Shown: positions 41,335 to 45,360 of the stretch, in pieces
Layout of the letters: each line of letters opens with the position of its first letter
Numbering within the stretch: the first letter of the stretch is position 1
Assembly (NCBI GenBank): GCA_012035135.1
Contig: JAAUPI010000013.1
Location: 1-45,360, forward strand
Source: Microcoleus sp. CSU_2_2
GTDB lineage: Bacteria > Cyanobacteriota > Cyanobacteriia > Cyanobacteriales > Microcoleaceae
DNA: 45,360 nt
Reading direction: 5' to 3'
Notes under the pieces: model-generated
Told to the model about the DNA's origin: nothing
The model's input: only the letters and a program-made list of their open reading frames with translations
Database searches by the model: none
Program-made: the position numbers and the translations under genes

Positions 41335-42333
41335 GTGAATTTACAAAAAATCTGGTTAAAACATCAAGTTTTTCAGGCAGTTGTACTCTTAGGATCGGGC
41401 TTGCTATTAACAGTTGCTCTTTCACTTTCTTTCGGGGCGGTGCCGATGAGTGCAGCTCAACTTTGGCAAGCATTTCTGCACCGAGGCGATGCTGTTAATC
41501 AGACTATTTTATGGGAATTGCGTTTGCCCAGAATAGCGGCATCGCTGACAGTCGGTGCAGCTTTGGGAATGTCGGGAGCTTTGCTGCAAGGTTTGCTGTG
41601 CAACGGTTTAGCCGATCCTTTTGTATTGGGAATTTCGGCCGGTGCGGGGTTGGTTGCTATTACCATGCTGACTTTGGGAATCTTTCAAACTTGGGTGCCT
41701 TTGGCCGCTTGGGTTGGTGCAATTTTAACAGCGATGTTGGTCTATTTTTTGGGAAAGACTAAAACAGGTATTTCTGTCGAACGTTTGGTGTTGGCTGGAG
41801 TTGCTGTGAGTTCTCTATTTGGGGCGGTACAAACTACGCTGTTGCTGTTAGCTGAAGACAGCAGAGTGCAGGCGGCTTTAAATTGGTTGATTGGCAGTTT
41901 GAACGGTCGCGGCTGGTCGGATTTGCAGGTGGCTGCGCCTTATATTTTGGCGGCTTTGCTGTTAGGGTGTTTCTTGGGGCGATCGCTCAATTTGCTGGCT
42001 TTGGGTGACGATTTGGCGGTGGGTTTGGGGGTTTCGCTAGGGCGATCGCGCTTGTTGATTGGCGGAGTCGCTACTCTGCTGGCTGCTAGTGCTGTCAGCA
42101 TCGGCGGATTGATTGGTTTTGTGGGATTGGTTGTGCCTCACGGGGTGCGTTTGTTGGTGGGAAATGATTATCGGTTTGTGTTGCCGATGAGTGCCGTTGG
42201 TGGTGCTTGGGTATTGACTTTTGCCGATTTTTTGGCGCGTTTGGGTGCGGTAGAATTGCCTGTGGGAACTGTTACGGCTTTGTTGGGTTCTCCGCTATTT
42301 GTTTGGTTGCTTTATCGGCGTTCTAGTCAGTAG
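41335..42333 (+). CDS. FecCD/BtuC-type ABC importer permease
   Basis: With GTG start the protein has 332 residues and about ten membrane helices. Family signatures are present: LWELRLPRIAASLTVGAALG, ALLQGLLCNGLADPFVLGIS, SAGAGLVAI, VSIGGLIGFVGLVVPHGVRL and DFLARLGAVELPVGTVTALL followed by GSPLFVWLLYRR. This family imports ferric siderophores, heme or cobalamin and, in cyanobacteria, possibly other chelated metals. It is first in the order permease-ATPase-binding protein. Its TAG stop is part of a heptamer array. Confidence 0.92.
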   Translation: MNLQKIWLKHQVFQAVVLLGSGLLLTVALSLSFGAVPMSAAQLWQAFLHRGDAVNQTILWELRLPRIAASLTVGAALGMSGALLQGLLCNGLADPFVLGISAGAGLVAITMLTLGIFQTWVPLAAWVGAILTAMLVYFLGKTKTGISVERLVLAGVAVSSLFGAVQTTLLLLAEDSRVQAALNWLIGSLNGRGWSDLQVAAPYILAALLLGCFLGRSLNLLALGDDLAVGLGVSLGRSRLLIGGVATLLAASAVSIGGLIGFVGLVVPHGVRLLVGNDYRFVLPMSAVGGAWVLTFADFLARLGAVELPVGTVTALLGSPLFVWLLYRRSSQ

Positions 42334-42414
42334 TCATTAGTCAGTAGTCAGTAGTCATTAGTCATTAGTTATTACCCATTATCCATTACCCATTACCTAT
42401 TACCTATTACCACA
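42324..42414. repeat. In-phase 13-unit heptamer array
   Basis: Thirteen consecutive 7-base units: TAGTCAG, TAGTCAT, then variants TAGTTAT, TACCCAT, TATCCAT, TACCTAT and finally TACCACA. The permease stop codon is the second unit's TAG, and the ATPase ATG begins six bases after the array, so the array is the whole intergenic space. Confidence 0.93.
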
Positions 42415-42419
42415 ATCTT

Positions 42420-43205
42420 ATGTCTTTAGAAATTAGGAATTTAACTGGCGGCTACGGCGAAATTACGATCGCCCAAAACATCACTTTATCTTTGCAGTCG
42501 GGTGAGTGGTTGAGTCTCATCGGTGCTAACGGTTCTGGGAAATCTACTTTTTTGAAGTTAATCAGTCGTATCCTAACACCGCAGCAGGGACTCGTGTTGC
42601 TTGACGGCAAAGCAATTCACAATGAACCGGCTGCCATTGTTGCTCAAAAATTAGCGATTTTGCCGCAGCAACAAACAGTACCAGAAGGATTAACAGTCAG
42701 ACAATTAGTTAGTTTGGGGCGTGCTCCTCATCAGGGTTGGTGGCAGTGGGAATTGAGTAAGGAGGATGTGGAAAAAGTGGATGTTGCTATTAGTCAAACT
42801 GGGATGAATCGGTTTGTCGATCGCCCAGTAGAACAACTATCTGGTGGCGAACGCCAACGCGCTTTCCTTGCCTTAGCTTTAGCTCAAAATCCGCAGGTAT
42901 TGCTGTTAGACGAGCCTACTACTTATTTAGATATTTGTTATCAGTTGCAGTTACTGGAATTGCTAAAAAGCCTCAATCAAGAATACAAAATGACAATTAT
43001 TACTGTACTGCACGAAATTAATTTAGCTGCTAGATATAGTTCGCGAATTGCTATGTTAAATAAAGGCGAACTTTTTTGTCTGGGAACTCCCGCCCAAGTC
43101 TTAAATCCCGATAATTTAGCTCAGACATTTGGTGTAGAAGTTATTATTTTAGAAACTCCTGCGGGATTGCAAATTTGCCCGATCGCACCTGCTTCTGGCA
43201 CTTAG
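42420..43205 (+). CDS. FecE/BtuD-type ABC importer ATPase
   Basis: This 261-residue ATPase has Walker A GANGSGKST, Q-loop LPQQQTVPEGLTVRQLVSLG, signature LSGGERQRAFLALALAQNP, Walker B VLLLDEPTTYLD and switch His in TVLHEINLAARYS. The RQLVSLGRAPHQG and HEINLAARY segments are typical of FecE/FhuC/BtuD importers. It energises the upstream permease. Confidence 0.93.
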   Translation: MSLEIRNLTGGYGEITIAQNITLSLQSGEWLSLIGANGSGKSTFLKLISRILTPQQGLVLLDGKAIHNEPAAIVAQKLAILPQQQTVPEGLTVRQLVSLGRAPHQGWWQWELSKEDVEKVDVAISQTGMNRFVDRPVEQLSGGERQRAFLALALAQNPQVLLLDEPTTYLDICYQLQLLELLKSLNQEYKMTIITVLHEINLAARYSSRIAMLNKGELFCLGTPAQVLNPDNLAQTFGVEVIILETPAGLQICPIAPASGT

Positions 43206-43457
43206 TATCTTTCTCAGATCCCAACTTAGAGCGCCACAGGCATCAAACCTTTGCTCGGTCTGAGTTGTAGGCTATTTGTCAAAAATTAAGAAATGCTTAA
43301 AAAATCTCAAGTTCGTCAAAAAATGCCGTTTCTTGGAAAAAGTTCGAGAATAAGTTATTGATAATTTAAGTCATTAAGTGCTAAAGTGCGATCGAACTTC
43401 CCGCCAACTCAGCCTCCGCAGCCACTCAACTCGCTCAGTCTTGAACGCACGGATGCC

Positions 43458-43549
43458 TAGAAACCGGGTTTTTTTAGAAAAATAGTGCATCACAGCCTTT
43501 AAAAAAAGTGAAAAACCCGGTTTCTTTGATATTGATGCGTAAGCCCTAT
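43458..43549. repeat. AAACCGGGTTT-family hairpin element, copy 4
   Basis: TAGAAACCGGGTTTTTTT and AAAAACCCGGTTTCTTTGAT with the tail ATTGATGCGTAAGCCCTAT. The rest of 43206-43573 shows no gene. Confidence 0.8.
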
Positions 43550-43573
43550 CGCTGCAAATCCAGCCTAGACTAT

Positions 43574-43682
43574 AGACATCTTGCAAAAGTCTAAAACCCT
43601 CTCAAAATCATCTGCGTTTATCTGTGTTTATCAGCCATTATCTGCGGTTTCTGTATCATTCAAAAATTTATGCAAGAGGCCT
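43574..43682. repeat. AGACCTCTTGCA-family element, copy 2
   Basis: Ends AGACATCTTGCA and TGCAAGAGGCCT, with inner ATCTGCGTTTATCTGTGTTT and ATCTGCGGTTTC. Its right end contains AGAGG four bases from the ATG of the binding-protein gene, so it may supply the ribosome-binding site. Confidence 0.85.
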
Positions 43683-43683
43683 T

Positions 43684-44229
43684 ATGTACAAAACCTTGTT
43701 TTCCCGCACCGCGATTCTGCTGCTGAGTTTAGCATTTGCCGCTTGCTCCGCCGCCACTCCACCGCAAAGCCAGCAGTCAAATCCTAATGCTTCGCCGCCA
43801 GCAAATCAACCGAAAACAACCACAAGCGAAGCAGCTCAAAAAGTAGTAGCTTTGACACCTTTAACCGCCGATATTATCCATCAACTCGACCAAACCAAAC
43901 TTGTAGGAATTCCCGGCAGCAAATTAGTCAGCAGCAACCCCAAATTCACAGGAATTACCGCCGTAACTGCCGATCGCACTCCGCCTAATTTAGAAAAAAT
44001 TATCGCATTGAAACCAGATTTAGTAGTAGGTGCGGCAGGATTTCACGACCAAACAATGCAAAAATTGCAGCAACTAGGCATCAAAACTTTGCTAACTCAA
44101 ATTGATAGCTGGAAATCCTTAGAAGAGTTGACTACAACCTTAGCTAAATCTCTCAATGCCAATCCAGGGAGTATCGAAAAAATTGAGCAAGCAACCTCTG
44201 AACTAAAACAAGCCCTCGCGAAAAAGTAG
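43684..44229 (+). CDS. ABC importer substrate-binding lipoprotein, C-terminally truncated
   Basis: The ATG at 43684 gives 181 residues with a lipobox at Cys21 (TAILLLSLAFAAC). After a Pro/Gln/Ser linker, the N-lobe of a BtuF/FecB-type binding protein follows: KVVALTPLTADIIHQLDQTK, LVGIPGS, NLEKIIALKPDLVVGAAGFH and LQQLGIKTLLTQIDSWKSLE, then the start of the inter-lobe helix (ATSELKQALAKK). The family normally has about 300 residues with a second lobe; this stops at the start of repeat copy 3. It completes the permease-ATPase-binding protein set in position, but probably cannot enclose a ligand. Confidence 0.8.
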   Translation: MYKTLFSRTAILLLSLAFAACSAATPPQSQQSNPNASPPANQPKTTTSEAAQKVVALTPLTADIIHQLDQTKLVGIPGSKLVSSNPKFTGITAVTADRTPPNLEKIIALKPDLVVGAAGFHDQTMQKLQQLGIKTLLTQIDSWKSLEELTTTLAKSLNANPGSIEKIEQATSELKQALAKK

Positions 44230-44230
44230 G

Positions 44231-44338
44231 TATACCTCTTGCATTCATTCGCTCGTTCTTCTTGAAATAATCTGCGTCTATCTGTGTTTATCTGCCTTAC
44301 ATCTGCGGTTGACCGATCGAAGTTTATGCAATAAGTCT
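44231..44338. repeat. AGACCTCTTGCA-family element, copy 3
   Basis: Left end TACCTCTTGCA, right end TATGCAATAAGTCT, with inner ATCTGCGTCTATCTGTGTTT, ATCTGCC and ATCTGCGG. It begins two bases after the binding-protein stop codon. Confidence 0.8.
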
Positions 44339-44379
44339 GGTGTACTAACGCACATTCTTACAATTTACAGGAGAAAATT

Positions 44380-45195
44380 ATGACTAAGACCCAAGTGGAA
44401 CTCGGTGCTGTTCAAGAAACCCTGCTAATTACCTTGTGGGCAAGAGCAGTTGAAACAGGCAAAACAGACCCGATTATCACCGATCCAAAATCTGTGGAAA
44501 TTATCGAACAAATTGAGTACGATTTCTCTAAACTTGAGAAAGCAAAAGGCACTCAAGTTGGCGTTTGCTTGCGCGGCTTAATGTTTGACGGCTGGGTTAA
44601 ATCTTTTTTGACAGAAAACCCCAACGGCATAATTGTCGAGATAGGCAGCGGATTAAACACTCGCTTTGAACGGGTTGATAACGGTCAAGTACGGTGGTTT
44701 GATTTGGATATGCCTGACTCGATGGCAGTGCGGGAAAAATACTTTCAAGAGACAGAACGGCGCAAGTTTATCGCGTCTTCTGTACTAGACTCTAGTTGGG
44801 TCGATCAAGTAAAAGCAGTCGGTTCCACTCAGATAATGTTTGTGGCTGAAGGAGTGTTGATGTATTTGTCTGAATCGCAGGTAAAGCAGTTATTTGCCTT
44901 GTTAGTCGAAAACTTTCCCGGCTGTTACTTTGCCTTTGATTCCATGTCGCCTTTCATGGTAAAAAATCAGAAGCAACACGACGCAATCAAGCATTACTCA
45001 GCGAAGTTTGATTGGGGAATTCAAGATATCCGAAATATCGCCAAATGGGATTCCCGCTACCAAATCCTGGAAGTCAAAACTATGAAAGATGCACCGCCAC
45101 AATATTATCAGCGGATCGGTTTATTCAACAGTTTGATTTTCTCAATTCCACCTTTTAAAAATATGTTTCGCTTGAGTCTGGCGAAGTTGGGATGA
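44380..45195 (+). CDS. LCMT-type (COG3315) class I methyltransferase
   Basis: The protein has 271 residues; AGGAG stands seven bases before ATG 44380. It shows the LCM-family order: N-terminal QETLLITLWARAVETGK with DPKSVEIIEQI, motif I IIVEIGSGLNTRFER, WFDLDMPDSMAVREKYF, the MFVAEGVLMYLSE motif, and a C-terminal segment. Relatives methylate carboxyl or hydroxyl groups of polyketide- or nonribosomal-type metabolites, but no biosynthetic genes are adjacent. It lies just downstream of repeat copy 3, which probably separates it from the importer operon. Confidence 0.88.
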   Translation: MTKTQVELGAVQETLLITLWARAVETGKTDPIITDPKSVEIIEQIEYDFSKLEKAKGTQVGVCLRGLMFDGWVKSFLTENPNGIIVEIGSGLNTRFERVDNGQVRWFDLDMPDSMAVREKYFQETERRKFIASSVLDSSWVDQVKAVGSTQIMFVAEGVLMYLSESQVKQLFALLVENFPGCYFAFDSMSPFMVKNQKQHDAIKHYSAKFDWGIQDIRNIAKWDSRYQILEVKTMKDAPPQYYQRIGLFNSLIFSIPPFKNMFRLSLAKLG

Positions 45196-45229
45196 GTCGC
45201 TGGTATTTCTGCTTGGAGGGCGCCGCGAA

Positions 45230-45360
45230 CTAACTAGGGCTTGCTGAATAACTCCAAAACATGAGTCCCATGAGAGTTTTCAGGTTCAATAAGTGGAGAG
45301 AATGCCTGTGTTGGACCTCAATGGCCGGAAAATCCATGCACTTCACTCTTGAAAGTTCCC
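45230..45360. mobile_element. Possible insertion-sequence end at the window border
   Basis: CTAGGGCTTGCTGAATAACT at about 45234 resembles terminal inverted repeats of cyanobacterial insertion sequences (GGGCTTGCTGAATAA). The following bases to the window end contain no open gene; the element body would lie outside. Family assignment is not possible. Confidence 0.35.

Overview
The window is chromosomal DNA of a filamentous, non-heterocystous cyanobacterium of the Microcoleus/Oscillatoria type. Seen directly: two photosystem II small proteins too short for ordinary ORF calling (a Psb34/ssl1498-type protein and PsbM), a GUN4-domain kinase, many HIP1 octamers (GCGATCGC), heptameric tandem repeats between and inside genes, and several families of dispersed palindromic elements. 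The genus is inferred from this style; no 16S gene is present.

Layout. 1-3.4 kb: the end of a methyltransferase, a cupin, a divergent Crp-type regulator, then a nuclease-toxin-like gene whose small partner domain is fused in frame to thiazole synthase ThiG, followed by psb34. 3.9-9.4 kb: a TPR protein and an OmpR-type response regulator, then protoporphyrinogen oxidase and a BON lipoprotein on the minus strand. 9.7-11.2 kb: a TnpB-only IS200/IS605-type element. 11.2-17.1 kb: exported proteins (one with SLH features), an FkbM methyltransferase, an M42 peptidase with a displaced copy of its 3' end, tRNA-Glu, a toxin-antitoxin remnant and a kinase-GUN4 fusion. 17.2-27.3 kb: a DUF3352 protein, purL with an in-frame repeat-derived insertion, a TIGR03279 radical SAM protein, a TolC-type channel, a 2Fe-2S ferredoxin, psbM and a tandem universal stress protein.

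28-30.7 kb holds a compact thioesterase / DMT transporter / ATP-grasp ligase operon. 31-36 kb has a membrane-anchored coiled-coil plus beta-helix protein, a DUF6282 hydrolase, a serine-less alpha/beta hydrolase and sufE. 36.3-44.2 kb looks like a metal-limitation island: a stand-alone HisI, a frameshifted WD40 gene, a CaMKII-association-type lipoprotein, a threonyl-tRNA synthetase and, divergent from it, a FecCD/BtuCD-type importer. A Fur/Zur-like operator (AATGATAATCATT) lies in the shared thrS/permease intergenic region. The island is eroding: the WD40 gene is frameshifted beside a HIP1 site, gene relics fill 37.8-38.4 kb, and the importer's binding protein is cut to about half length between two copies of the same ~110-bp repeat. 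An LCMT-type methyltransferase and a possible IS end close the window.

The strongest unusual items are the toxin-partner/ThiG fusion, the Fur/Zur-linked island with its repeat-flanked half-length binding protein, the TnpB that lacks a zinc ribbon and the usual RuvC-II glutamate, and repeat elements that have become coding sequence (purL, the TPR protein) or supply start and stop codons.
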